In this document: piece after piece, positions 16,248 to 24,960 of the stretch | Layout: every line of letters starts with the position of its first letter | Numbering within the stretch: the first letter of the stretch is position 1 | Origin: CAYFJO01 sp964343305 | Lineage (GTDB): Bacteria; Planctomycetota; Planctomycetia; Pirellulales; Pirellulaceae | Assembly (NCBI GenBank): GCA_964343305.1 | Contig: CAYFJO010000037.1 | Span: forward strand, 1 to 45,807 | Length of the DNA: 45,807 nucleotides | Direction: 5' to 3' | Made by a program: the position numbers and the translations under genes | The notes under the pieces: model-generated | Seen by the model: only the letters and a program-made list of their open reading frames with translations | What the model was told of the DNA's origin: nothing | The model's database searches: none

Positions 16248-17103
16248 GTGTCAACAGACGGAGCATCTTTTGGAACGAGAAGTTCGCTTGAAATCGGGCA
16301 TCCAAGTCTCTCGCGACCGGTGCCAGCTCCGTTGTGCGTTTTCGCCGCGGACTGGTCGTTGCAACAGCGACCAGGTTTTTTGAACTCGCGACGCGAAACG
16401 TGTACGTCACGGGGAACGCTTTGCGAATGGTATTGATATCGTTGCGCAACGTCTTGCCGGGATTCAGGTTAAACACGACCAGGCCGTCGGGATTCAATTT
16501 GGTCTGAACACTCTTGTAGAATTCGATGGTTTTCAAATTCAGCGGCACTCCGGTGCTGTCCGTGCCGCGCGACGGCTTGAGGAACGCGTCCATATAAATC
16601 ACGTCGTATTTGTCTTTGGTTGTCTTGAAGTACTCGAAGCCGTCTTCGGTGAAAATGCGCACATTCTCCGAAGGCTTCGTATCGAAATACTCCGCGGCGA
16701 TCTTGACGACGGCCACATCGATCTCCACGGCGTCGATCTTCAAATCGGGTTCATGGTGCTTGAGGAATTGCACCATCGCGCCGCCGCCCAATCCGACGAT
16801 CAGGACTCGCTTCTGTTCGGGCCGAACCAGGTAGCTGGCGAACATCGATTGCGTGTACGGAATCAGCAACTCATGTGGTTTGGAAATATTGATTTTCGTC
16901 TCGCCGATTTCCTGGCCACCGTCGCGCACGAAGACGATCGTGCGCACGTCGCCGTTGCGTCGGACGCGAATGTGAGAGAATTCGGATTTCGTTTCGAATT
17001 CGACGGGGCCGAGTTCACGTAGCAAGTCAGAGGGTGCAACCGCGGATACTTTCGCTTGGCCGCAAAGTAATACCAACATGAGGGCCCATCGATAGGGTTT
17101 CAT
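16243..17103 (-). CDS. Secreted spermidine-synthase-like (class I methyltransferase fold) protein
   Basis: From the ATG at 17103 (AGGAAAGAGA upstream), 286 residues with a signal peptide (about 1-22, ending AKVSA). The Rossmann core has the nucleotide-binding loop VLIVGLGGGAMVQFLK, the acidic strand end DAVEID and YDVIYMDAF, as in spermidine/spermine synthases and the SpdSyn-like domains fused to membrane proteins. The GGGAMVQF loop and D-A-F are present, but the canonical polyamine-synthase gatekeeper residues cannot be confirmed by eye. The signal peptide makes cytoplasmic polyamine synthesis unlikely. The same frame is open upstream to 17895, but that part is the shadow of the sulfatase gene. 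The stop codon lies inside the 16111-16247 repeat. Confidence 0.8.
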   Translation of the reverse strand: MKPYRWALMLVLLCGQAKVSAVAPSDLLRELGPVEFETKSEFSHIRVRRNGDVRTIVFVRDGGQEIGETKINISKPHELLIPYTQSMFASYLVRPEQKRVLIVGLGGGAMVQFLKHHEPDLKIDAVEIDVAVVKIAAEYFDTKPSENVRIFTEDGFEYFKTTKDKYDVIYMDAFLKPSRGTDSTGVPLNLKTIEFYKSVQTKLNPDGLVVFNLNPGKTLRNDINTIRKAFPVTYTFRVASSKNLVAVATTSPRRKRTTELAPVARDLDARFQANFSFQKMLRLLTR

Positions 17104-17143
17104 TTGATTCTCTTTCCTAATGCGCCAAAGCCGCAAACAAAAA

Positions 17144-17192
17144 GTAGGACGGAATTTAAATCCGTCTTGGACGGTTTGAAAAACCGTCCTAC
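17144..17192. repeat. GTAGGAyGG-type palindromic repeat (family B, copy 2)
   Basis: GTAGGACGG (17144-17152) is the exact inverted complement of CCGTCCTAC (17184-17192). Two smaller hairpins are nested inside: GACGGA/TCCGTC (17148-17153 with 17161-17166) and a 9-bp stem GGACGGTTT/AAACCGTCC (17169-17177 with 17181-17189). It lies between the sulfatase stop and the next minus-strand start. Confidence 0.65.
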
Positions 17193-17198
17193 AAACCG

Positions 17199-18686
17199 TT
17201 AGAGTTCGGGAACGTTCCAATCGGGAATGCCGGTCTCTTGCAATTGCTTGGCATGCAGCACGTGAAACGGCCGCGTCGGTGACATGGGAGCGTCTTCGTT
17301 GACCATCAACGGTCGTGTCGCGTCCCACCACTTGCCGTACGCCGCGCGCATTTTCTCCACGACGGCAGGATGTTGCTCGATGACGTTGGTCGTCTGGCTC
17401 GGGTCTTTTTCCATGTCGTACAGAGCAGCAGTCCCAACCATGCGGAATCGTTGATTGCGAACGGCAAAGTTCGTCAGCTTGTGTTTGTTCGGTTCGTCGC
17501 CTGTTCTCCAGCGACCTTTGTGAGTGAAAAGAAAACGATCCGGCCACGCCTGTTTTGAGTTTTCGAGGAGCGGCAACAGATTTCGTCCTTCCACTTGGTC
17601 TTCGGGAATTTTGGCACCGGCAAGGCTGGCAAGCGTCGGCAGGATATCGATATGAGCCGCGATTTGGCCAATCTCGTGATTTTGTTTGACATGCCCGTCC
17701 CAACGGACAAAGAACGGCACACGGCAGCCGCCCTCGTCGGCGCTTCCTTTCAGGCCCTTCATCTTGGCGTTGTACGGATATAAGGTCGTGCCGTCGGGCA
17801 GTTTTCCGATTGGTTTGCCCATCCGGCCCGATCCGCCACCGGTCATTCCGTTGTCGGACATGAAAATGACAACCGTGTTTTCCAGCAGCTTCCACTCGTC
17901 AAGTTTGCCAAGCAGCCGCCCCACATTTTCGTCGATGTTTTCGATCATGCCATAAAAGCCCGCTTGAGCTTTTCCAAAACCCAGATCCGTAAATCGCTTC
18001 GTGTTTTTTGCCGGCGCGATAAACGGACCGTGTGGAGCGTTGGTCGTGATATACGCAAAGAACGGTTGATCGCCGTCCTTCACCTGTTTGATCCAACCCA
18101 TCCCGGCGGTGTAAAAGATGTCCGTGCAAAAGCCCTTCGTCTTGACGAAGGAACCGTTGTGGCGAATCGTCGGGTCGAAGTACTTGTTGCCCGGTGCGTC
18201 GGCGCAACTGCAATTGTACGCTTGACCGATCCCGCCCGCTCCGTGAATAAATGCTTCGTCGAAGCCGCGCTTGTGAGGTTGATACGGTTCTTCGTCACCC
18301 AAGTGCCACTTACCAAAGATGCCTGTGGTGTAGCCGACCGTCTTGAGCACCTGCGGCAACGTCGTCGCGTTGAGCGTCATCCGTTCGCGTTCCAGGATGG
18401 TGTGCGTAACGCCATTCTTCATCGGATGCCGTCCCGTCATCAAAGCGGCCCGCGTCGGTGAACACGTTGGGCTGACCAGAAACCGAGTCAACCGCACACT
18501 CTTGTCGTGCAACTTGTCCAAATTCGGTGTTTTTATCCAAGAATGCCCATGACGTCCCACCGGGCCATAACCTTGGTCGTCCGTAATCAACAAAATGATA
18601 TTCGGTCGACTACCGGTCAGCGGTTCCGCCGAAACTGCCGCGATCGAAAACGTGAATACGACAAGTAGGAAAGCTGTGTTTTTCAT
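17199..18686 (-). CDS. Secreted type I sulfatase (arylsulfatase family)
   Basis: The protein has 495 residues from the ATG at 18686, with a signal peptide (about 1-20). The sulfatase signature is complete: D36-D37 metal site (LLITDDQGYG), C75-S-P-T-R79 (the Cys that is matured to formylglycine), GKWHLG with K126 and H128, and a later SDNGMTGG metal site. The family hydrolyses sulfate esters with calcium, here in the periplasm or outside. A Cys-type active site needs a formylglycine-generating enzyme, which is not in this window. The substrate is unknown, but sulfated polysaccharide is usual for planctomycetes, and the adjoining lyase locus fits. The frame extends upstream to 18854 without homology, so the ATG before the signal peptide is preferred. 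Confidence 0.95.
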   Translation of the reverse strand: MKNTAFLLVVFTFSIAAVSAEPLTGSRPNIILLITDDQGYGPVGRHGHSWIKTPNLDKLHDKSVRLTRFLVSPTCSPTRAALMTGRHPMKNGVTHTILERERMTLNATTLPQVLKTVGYTTGIFGKWHLGDEEPYQPHKRGFDEAFIHGAGGIGQAYNCSCADAPGNKYFDPTIRHNGSFVKTKGFCTDIFYTAGMGWIKQVKDGDQPFFAYITTNAPHGPFIAPAKNTKRFTDLGFGKAQAGFYGMIENIDENVGRLLGKLDEWKLLENTVVIFMSDNGMTGGGSGRMGKPIGKLPDGTTLYPYNAKMKGLKGSADEGGCRVPFFVRWDGHVKQNHEIGQIAAHIDILPTLASLAGAKIPEDQVEGRNLLPLLENSKQAWPDRFLFTHKGRWRTGDEPNKHKLTNFAVRNQRFRMVGTAALYDMEKDPSQTTNVIEQHPAVVEKMRAAYGKWWDATRPLMVNEDAPMSPTRPFHVLHAKQLQETGIPDWNVPEL

Positions 18687-18850
18687 GATGCGTTTCTCTG
18701 GGGTCATCGAAGTGAACTGTGCCGATTTTAGCATCCCGATTGCGCGAAAACGAGGCACGTCGATTTTTTGTCGGAGCGGTAGCCGTTGCCGCAGACACGG
18801 TAGCCGTCGACCAACAAGGCGACGGTGCTTTTGCCCGAGAGTTTGCTCTT

Positions 18851-19262
18851 TCACAGTATCTTGCCGTTACGCGGCTCGATTAACACGAGGCGGTTAGCCG
18901 CGCCGAGGTCGTCGTCGCCAATTTGTACGCCAGAGGCAGAGATGATGTACTCGCGGGAATCGAGCGCCACCTTGGTCGGGACCGAGTTGTAACCGGTAAC
19001 CCGATCGTGTCGCCACAACTCCTCACCGCTCGCTGGATCGAGACCAATGAGTGTCGTGCCGGGATAAGCGCCAAACACAAGTACTCCGCCGATGATGACG
19101 GGGCTCTCGTCGCGGCTCCATCCACCGCCCGTGCTATACGCGCGATCCTTCTTATCGCCACCGGTCTTCTGCCAGACGAGTTTGCCAGTCGATGCGTCGA
19201 GACAAGTGATGCCCCGACCGCGCGCATAGATTTTGCCTTGAAAATAACGAAGCGAATCATGC
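18851..19262 (-). pseudogene. PQQ-like beta-propeller gene remnant
   Basis: The minus strand encodes about 136 residues of PQQ-like repeat text: YFQGKIYARGRGITCLDAST, GKLVWQKTGG, then TTLIGLDPASGEELWRHDRV, ending RLVLIEPRNGKIL and a stop. PQQ-like propellers are normally 400 residues or more with a signal peptide; both are missing. Upstream of about 19262 the frame runs antisense-shifted into the hydrolase gene and loses similarity, so the join is at the hydrolase stop codon. This is the 3' end of a lost propeller gene. It could be a deletion scar. No start codon or ribosome-binding site supports translation. Confidence 0.7.
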
Positions 19263-19263
19263 C

Positions 19264-20475
19264 TTAATCTCCAGGCTCGACCGAAATCAATGCCGGATTG
19301 GTCACGGCGAGTTTGCCATTGAGCTTGTACTGCGCCCAAACGGCGTAGACACCGATCGACTGCGATTTGAAGATGACCACCTGAGCTGGATCCGCCGTCG
19401 TGCCGATGAGCGTGTCGCCGTGGTAGAAACTCACGTTACTGATCGCCAAGCCCTCTTGCGCCTTCACGCCGAGCTTCACGTCGACACCTGGGCGAACCTT
19501 CAAACCCAAACCCTTGCGAGGTTGAAACGCTGGCAACTTTGCCGATCCGTCCGCGGCCTCCCCCGTCAAGTTCACTGGAGAATTCTTGGTTTGCCACGCG
19601 CGCCACAGGTAAGCTGTCGCGCGGTCGGGCAGCCAAGTGGTCGTTTTCGAATCGCCTTTGAATTCGGCGGCAGACGCCACGGTCGCGAACGTCCCGTTGA
19701 TCGTCGTCCGATCGCCCCGCCACCCCTGTTCAAACTTCACCGTCCGCAGCGGGATGGGCTTGGTCAGATCGACTTGCTTCGGATAACGCATCTTTGCGAT
19801 CGAGATAATCCACGGGGCGAACAGTGTCCCGGAGTTTGCCCAGTCATGTTTGCAACCATGCTGCAGACCCAGAGCCCACGGATATTTCATACCGATCGCC
19901 GGCTCGTAGAATTTTTGGATCGCTGGAAGCATCTTGAACGCGTCGGGCTCAGCGCCGAGAACGTAGAGTACCGGAATGGAGGCCGCCTCGCCCAGCTTTG
20001 CCGGATCAGGAACCCACGAGCAACTGATCGCGTTGGTAAGCATCTTGTCTGGTTCTTCCTGAAGAACCTTGACCACCATCCCGCCGGCGGAAAAGCCGGT
20101 CCCGGCACGCGGGACATGCACCAACTGTGGCATCTTGGTCGTGGTCGCGAACTCCCTGAGCGATACTTCGATCGCGTGTCGAATCTTGGTCGGCCTGTTG
20201 TTGGCCTTCTTCGACATGATCGTGTTGATGTGGGCCCACTTCATCTGCCGGCAGAGCGTCGCCCAGCGATCGTGGTTTTTCATTTTGTAGCCGAAGACGT
20301 GAACCAACAGGCCGCGGACCGGGCGAGCTTCTTTCGGAATGAACAATTCCACGTCAACCGGTCCAACACGCGTTTTTAAGAGCAGGTCTTCAGCCGCCTG
20401 AACTTGTGTGGTGGCAATGAACAGCCCAACCAAAGCCGTCGTCAGAATCCAATTATTACACCACATCAACTCCAT
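19264..20475 (-). CDS. Secreted alpha/beta-hydrolase with C-terminal beta-domain
   Basis: About 403 residues. The signal peptide runs from MELMW to TTQVQA, which favours the ATG at 20475 (20481 or 20466 are equally possible; an ATG at 20532 directly follows the upstream stop codon and would add a 19-residue extension). The nucleophile elbow G-F-S-A-G-G is near residue 129, followed by SIPVLYVLGAEPDAFK (acid region) and LQHGCKHDWAN (candidate catalytic His). Residues about 250-403 form beta-rich repeats. The fold matches esterases or feruloyl/acetyl-esterase-like enzymes. It is similar in plan to the genes at 25660 and 32525. It directly follows the heparinase-like gene, so co-transcription is very likely. 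Confidence 0.8.
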   Translation of the reverse strand: MELMWCNNWILTTALVGLFIATTQVQAAEDLLLKTRVGPVDVELFIPKEARPVRGLLVHVFGYKMKNHDRWATLCRQMKWAHINTIMSKKANNRPTKIRHAIEVSLREFATTTKMPQLVHVPRAGTGFSAGGMVVKVLQEEPDKMLTNAISCSWVPDPAKLGEAASIPVLYVLGAEPDAFKMLPAIQKFYEPAIGMKYPWALGLQHGCKHDWANSGTLFAPWIISIAKMRYPKQVDLTKPIPLRTVKFEQGWRGDRTTINGTFATVASAAEFKGDSKTTTWLPDRATAYLWRAWQTKNSPVNLTGEAADGSAKLPAFQPRKGLGLKVRPGVDVKLGVKAQEGLAISNVSFYHGDTLIGTTADPAQVVIFKSQSIGVYAVWAQYKLNGKLAVTNPALISVEPGD

Positions 20476-20532
20476 CCTCATTCGATTCCGATAACGAGCC
20501 AAAGGCCCAGTAGATTGCTTGGCCCAGCCCAT

Positions 20533-22275
20533 TCATCGTCCAGGTTTGTCAATCGTGATATGTCCGCCAGCAAAGGAGACGCGTTGAGCACCAATAGCGA
20601 CAGAGTCACCGTCGGCCTTTGGCTGAGGTGGATCGTCGCCGCCGACGAATAGGAAGGAGTATTCACGTCCTCCGACCTTCACTGTCGTGCCGCGACCCGC
20701 GGTTGGCCCGGTCATTACTAGCATCGCGTCCGCCCCGCTGGCCTTGGAAAAGTCGACGGCCAGCGAAGTGCCATCAACGGACGTTGCAATCGCGGAACCG
20801 TCTGAAGCCGGTTGCCAGTGAGTGATCGTGCCTCGGAGTTGTCCCCACTTTATCTTCTTGTCCCCAGCCCAGACGTGAATGTCGCCTTTGGTGCTCGCTT
20901 TGTGCCAGCCTCTGGTTGACTTCGTTTGTATCTGAACCAGAACGTCGTTCTCGTCCTGCCAGCGATTTCGCATCATGTAAAAGCCAAATTTCTCATCGCG
21001 GACCGCCTGAGGAATGCATGCGGCTGGGTTCTTCTCTTCCTCACCAAACGGCCAGTTGACGAAAGCCAAGATCGCATGGTGTGGATACCCGCTGGTCGTT
21101 TCCATTGGCGTGTTGTGCTTTTGGTCATATGCTTTTTGCGCTCGATTGTAGAGCCACAATAGCGCGGGGCGCTGCTCGTCGGTCACACACCCGAGACCTA
21201 CGCTGAATGTTCCAGGACCGCTAATGCCGGTTCGGGCATAGACGTTGTGTGGGTAAGCTCCAAGTTTGAGGACGTCTGGCTTGCCATCGCGAGGTATCGT
21301 TCGCATCACCCACTTAAAAAACATCCAAGGAGCATTGGGACGCGGAGAAATGAAATCCTTGCCACCGGCGACTTTCCAAGCTTGTAGCGATGTTCCGAAA
21401 ACGATGTTAGACGACATGCAGCCAGTGCCGTCTCCCTCGGCGAACCAACCATGGTCGCCAAACCCTTCTGTCAGGTTGCGAATCATGGCCTGTTGGCTTT
21501 CCTCGAGCAGATTTTCGACTTTCTTCTGGTCAACTCCTGGATCATTGGCGATCGCCAGTACAGCCAAGGCGCCGCCGCCGACTTGCATTCCCCAGTGGTT
21601 TGAAGCAGGCATGTGGCGTTTGCCCTTCACCAGATACTCCAGATCGACTGTTTGTTTGCCAACGTTTTCGCGGTAGTTTTCTAACGCCTCAGTTATCTTG
21701 TTGCGAAACTCTTCGTCCCAACCGTCGTAGCAAAGATCGTAACCAACGGCGTACCAGCCGAGCGACGGCCCGGCACGTAGCGCGCCGCCAGGATTTCGGA
21801 ACGAATAGCGAGCTTCCCGGTCGCGGTCACGAACTCCGTCGAGCGCCCACTCGAAACATTGCTTGCCTAGATCGGCGTATTTCTTTTGGCCGGTCAACTG
21901 ATAGAGAAAGCCAAAACCGGCAGCGTGAGAAATGCTGTACGTTCCATCGGGGAGTTCTTCCTTACCTGGTTTCAAACCACCCTGCTTACCGTAGGCACTG
22001 GTCATGCCGTTCTTTCTCTCCGGCATATCTTCTCCGCCGCCGAGCAGGATCTTTAGTCGGGCAATCAACGCCTTACCTTCGGGAGTCTCTGCGCGTTTGC
22101 GTAACTCAGGAAGGTCGTTGCGACGAAACAACAGCCGAGGATGTTCTCCCGGCTCCGGCGGGCGAAACCCTTTGACGTCGGCTGGCCAGGGGGAGTTCTT
22201 GTCTGCCGCGAAGGAAACGGTAGCTCCAACGGCCAGGAACGTAATGACGAGCAGAGTGCGGATAATCGTTGACAT
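20533..22275 (-). CDS. Secreted heparinase II/III-like polysaccharide lyase
   Basis: 580 residues with a signal peptide (about 1-23, ending VSFAAD). The N-terminal half is an alpha-helical toroid-like region (EPGEHPRLLFRRNDLPELRK, HAAGFGFLYQLTGQKKYADL, SNHWGMQVGGGALAVLAIAN). The C-terminal part is a beta-sandwich-like region (FYMMRNRWQDENDVLVQIQT, GDIHVWAGDKKIKWGQLRG, AMLVMTGP). This plan is that of heparinase II/III-type lyases (alginate, heparin, oligo-alginate families). Exact substrate and catalytic Tyr/His cannot be fixed by eye. GGAG precedes the ATG. It lies between a hypothetical secreted protein and the hydrolase gene, in the unit headed by the sigma factor. Confidence 0.8.
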   Translation of the reverse strand: MSTIIRTLLVITFLAVGATVSFAADKNSPWPADVKGFRPPEPGEHPRLLFRRNDLPELRKRAETPEGKALIARLKILLGGGEDMPERKNGMTSAYGKQGGLKPGKEELPDGTYSISHAAGFGFLYQLTGQKKYADLGKQCFEWALDGVRDRDREARYSFRNPGGALRAGPSLGWYAVGYDLCYDGWDEEFRNKITEALENYRENVGKQTVDLEYLVKGKRHMPASNHWGMQVGGGALAVLAIANDPGVDQKKVENLLEESQQAMIRNLTEGFGDHGWFAEGDGTGCMSSNIVFGTSLQAWKVAGGKDFISPRPNAPWMFFKWVMRTIPRDGKPDVLKLGAYPHNVYARTGISGPGTFSVGLGCVTDEQRPALLWLYNRAQKAYDQKHNTPMETTSGYPHHAILAFVNWPFGEEEKNPAACIPQAVRDEKFGFYMMRNRWQDENDVLVQIQTKSTRGWHKASTKGDIHVWAGDKKIKWGQLRGTITHWQPASDGSAIATSVDGTSLAVDFSKASGADAMLVMTGPTAGRGTTVKVGGREYSFLFVGGDDPPQPKADGDSVAIGAQRVSFAGGHITIDKPGR

Positions 22276-22309
22276 GAAACATTTCTCCGTGTCGGGGGGC
22301 AGGGCCTTT

Positions 22310-22331
22310 GCCAGGACTGGTCCTGGCCTAC
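22310..22331. repeat. CCAGGAC palindrome (family C, copy 1)
   Basis: A 7-bp inverted repeat CCAGGAC/GTCCTGG with a two-base loop (22311-22326), flanked by GCC and CCTAC. The same 22-base pattern with three changes is at 23539-23560. The stop codon of the 22328 gene lies within it. Confidence 0.6.
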
Positions 22332-23464
22332 TTGAAGCTCACGATTGTTGTGCCGCGTTGGGGATAGACTGTGATTTCTCGTCCCGCTTTCAACGCTTCG
22401 CCTGGGTTGGTGGAAACTCCGTCGAGGCGCATTTGCGTGTTTGCGGCGATTTTGACCTTCACCTCATCCCCGGCGGAACTGGTGACGACGACCGACATCG
22501 ACTCGACCGACTTGATCACACCACGAATCGTGTCGTCGTGTGAACGCACGAGTACTTTGTGAGGCGACTTCTGAGTTCGATAGTGTCCCAGTACGGCGTG
22601 TCGTTGTTTGCGTACGGCTATTTCTGCAGGACATAGCTTGCCGTCGAGAACGAAGGAGGTGCTTCTGCAGGGGATCGTCGTCTCGACCGACTTACCACCT
22701 GCCGTTTGTCGCACGGTCAAGTTGCAAGAAAGATCGATCACTTGCATGGGCGTTTCGGTTTCGATCGAGAGCAGTACTGCAGACGCTGTTAGATCGTTAG
22801 CGTAGCCACGTTTGCCTTGATCAGCAGGAAGTAATTCTCCTGGATCGAATCCCGAGGCGGACGACCAGACGTTGACGATCTGTCCACGTGCGGGGTGGAC
22901 TTGCACCCAATTGCCCCTGGTCAAGGCGTCGGTTGCCGTCGATGTTTCGGCTTCGTTGCGAAAGACCGTTTCAGCGCCGTACAACAGATCGACGTTCTGT
23001 GGAGGATTGGCCGCTGAGTGAATTGCTTTGTGTGTCTTGTGAATTCGCAAAGTGAACGCCCTCTTTCCCGGGGTATGCGACACAACTTCGCCCCACTTGA
23101 AGTCAGGCGTTGTGTGCAGGTCGAGCCAGGTATCTTCATAGAAGTATCCCCACTGCCCAGGCTTGATGGCTTTGGCAAAGGCGGCGGCATTTTCCAACCG
23201 TCCGTCGATCATCCCCGCAGTGCCGATCTTCCTGACCTGTCGCGTAATCGGAATCCCGGTTTTGCTCTCTTTGCCGAACTTGCTCCAGCTACAGTAGTCG
23301 AAGTAATCGATTGAGCAGGTGAACTTCACCAACGTGTCTTTGTGATTTGGGCTGGCAGGCTTCACTTCCGTTACCGTCCCTTGGAATGCCGCGGTGCTCG
23401 CGCGGGCATTGGGAACGTCAAGGCAACAGGTCAAGACGGCGATGATCGCGATAGAAGTTCGCAT
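22328..23464 (-). CDS. Secreted protein of unknown function
   Basis: 378 residues with a signal peptide (about 1-22, ending NARAS) and AAGGA before the ATG at 23464. The body is beta-rich, with two parts: about 25-190 (LVKFTCSIDYFDYCSWSKFG, YFYEDTWLDLHTTPDFKWGE) and about 190-378. The last 60 residues, around VVVTSSAGDEVKVKIAANTQ, resemble small beta-barrel metal- or anion-related domains seen in bacterial secreted proteins, but I cannot name a family. It lies between the FecR-like gene and the heparinase-like gene in a minus-strand unit, so a role on the same substrate or at the cell surface is plausible. No catalytic residues were recognised. Confidence 0.7.
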   Translation of the reverse strand: MRTSIAIIAVLTCCLDVPNARASTAAFQGTVTEVKPASPNHKDTLVKFTCSIDYFDYCSWSKFGKESKTGIPITRQVRKIGTAGMIDGRLENAAAFAKAIKPGQWGYFYEDTWLDLHTTPDFKWGEVVSHTPGKRAFTLRIHKTHKAIHSAANPPQNVDLLYGAETVFRNEAETSTATDALTRGNWVQVHPARGQIVNVWSSASGFDPGELLPADQGKRGYANDLTASAVLLSIETETPMQVIDLSCNLTVRQTAGGKSVETTIPCRSTSFVLDGKLCPAEIAVRKQRHAVLGHYRTQKSPHKVLVRSHDDTIRGVIKSVESMSVVVTSSAGDEVKVKIAANTQMRLDGVSTNPGEALKAGREITVYPQRGTTIVSFK

Positions 23465-23538
23465 AGGTTGTGTTCCTTGATTGTTTGAGCCCTGCAGACA
23501 ACTGTGCTGAATATGTCGTGGTCCAGGTAGGGTGATCT

Positions 23539-23560
23539 GCCAGGACAGATCCTGGTCTAC
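23539..23560. repeat. CCAGGAC palindrome (family C, copy 2)
   Basis: CCAGGA (23540-23545) pairs with TCCTGG (23550-23555). The flanking GC and TCTAC match copy 1 at 22310-22331. Both copies sit just outside or at the ends of genes of the accessory locus. Confidence 0.55.
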
Positions 23561-23574
23561 GTGCTCCTGTACAG

Positions 23575-24960
23575 TTATTGCTCTTTGCTCGCCACCAGAA
23601 TCCGGACCTGATCAAGTGTTCCAGGCCGTGAGGGCAGTGTGAACGACAGGCCTGTCTCCTGCTTGTACGTCACCACGTCGGGGTGCTTTCTGTCGACACC
23701 CTCTCCAATCCCGTCGTCCAGACCGCGGACCGGTGCGTTCTGGCAGTGATACCGTGTGTCGGGAGCCCCCAGGATATTGTCTGTGGCCTGCAACTGATCT
23801 GCTCGGGCGATGATACCCAGAATCGGTCGCTCGAACTGCACGCCTCCGCGTCCCGTGCTCGTCGACACGCCGGGATCGAAATGGACGAGGTAGCTATCCA
23901 CTCGCGTGCCAGCCGGCAACGTAACCTGTTCCGTGCTGAAGTGTGCTTGCGTGCCCCGTCGCTGGAAAGTAGTGATCAAGATGTCTTGTTGTAGAACGAT
24001 GCCCCGCCGTTCCAGAAAGAGGAACACATCGGAACTGCTTTGAAGTTCGCCTTCGGCCAAGAGCGGCGGTGCCTGCGGCAGCCAACGCATCGCTCCGTCC
24101 GTGCGAACAACACCGTACGCATGACGCTGGACGCCGGAGAAACCTTGATCGTCTGGAGCGATCCAACCGGCAAATCTGCCTCGTAAATTGAACCGTGCGG
24201 CCTGGGTTGCGGTCAGCGTCTGCCTTACCTTCGGCGCCTCCTCAGGGCCAAGGGTCTGAGTTTCGACTTCACCCTGGAAAACGTGAACTTCTGTTTGTCC
24301 CTCTGCGCTGATGCGAACCCCGAACTGAGTGCCTCGATCCACCACGTCGAACGTGGGCGTATGAATTGTGAATCCGACTGCTCGCTTTGGTACCGTGGCG
24401 GAAAGTTGCCCAACGGTCAGTTCACCGGAATTGGAAGATGATACTTGGAAGGTAGAGGGCCCTTCGATCACGACCCGCACACCGCTGGCGTATTGGATCT
24501 CGGCAACACCTTCGACAAGTTCCAGGACCGATCCGATGTCAAGTTCGTCGCCGTCGGCCAAGGTCGCCTGGCCCTCAGCCCAAGTGCAGTCGGTCGTCTT
24601 GGCGATTCGGGCGTCGAATGACGGCTGCTGGACAACAGCAATCGGAGTTGGACGTGCATTGTCTCGATTGGCAAGCCACACGCTCACTCCGATGGTCGCA
24701 ACCAGAACCACCACCAGCGACACAGCCAGCCAAGCGATACCGAACGACGGGCGGCGGCGTACCAAATCAGCAAGAGGCCGTAAACCGCTGGTGGCACTGG
24801 CCCATTCGACGATCTTACCTTCTTCACTCGCCAACAAAACAAGCTGTTCGGCAAGTTCGGGCTCTGCCTGCAAACGCTTGACTAGCACGCCGACCTCTCC
24901 GTCATCGAGTTCGTCGTTGAGGTATTCCAGTAGCTGATCGAAATCAGATTCCCTACTCAT
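23575..24960 (-). CDS. FecR-like membrane regulator with a distinctive C-terminal domain
   Basis: 461 residues. The ATG at 24958-24960 overlaps the sigma stop codon (ATGA). Residues about 1-60 are a cytoplasmic helical part with acidic text (FDQLLEYLNDELDDGEVG), typical of anti-sigma-type N-termini. A membrane helix spans about 74-96. A FecR domain covers about 125-240 (LVEGVAEIQYASGVRVVIEG, FDVVDRGTQFGVRI, VHVFQGEVE). The last 150 residues contain VDSYLVHFDPG and ERPILGIIARADQL and resemble a beta-domain I have seen in secreted planctomycete and PEP-CTERM proteins. FecR-like proteins in this phylum are usually sigma-coupled signal transducers; the C-terminal domain may sense the outside. The exact ligand is unknown. 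Confidence 0.8.
   Translation of the reverse strand: MSRESDFDQLLEYLNDELDDGEVGVLVKRLQAEPELAEQLVLLASEEGKIVEWASATSGLRPLADLVRRRPSFGIAWLAVSLVVVLVATIGVSVWLANRDNARPTPIAVVQQPSFDARIAKTTDCTWAEGQATLADGDELDIGSVLELVEGVAEIQYASGVRVVIEGPSTFQVSSSNSGELTVGQLSATVPKRAVGFTIHTPTFDVVDRGTQFGVRISAEGQTEVHVFQGEVETQTLGPEEAPKVRQTLTATQAARFNLRGRFAGWIAPDDQGFSGVQRHAYGVVRTDGAMRWLPQAPPLLAEGELQSSSDVFLFLERRGIVLQQDILITTFQRRGTQAHFSTEQVTLPAGTRVDSYLVHFDPGVSTSTGRGGVQFERPILGIIARADQLQATDNILGAPDTRYHCQNAPVRGLDDGIGEGVDRKHPDVVTYKQETGLSFTLPSRPGTLDQVRILVASKEQ

Noticed and set aside
17104..17895. N-terminal extension of the spermidine-synthase-like frame
   Set aside because: Overlaps the sulfatase in another frame and reads as low-complexity charged text; the signal peptide starts at 17103.
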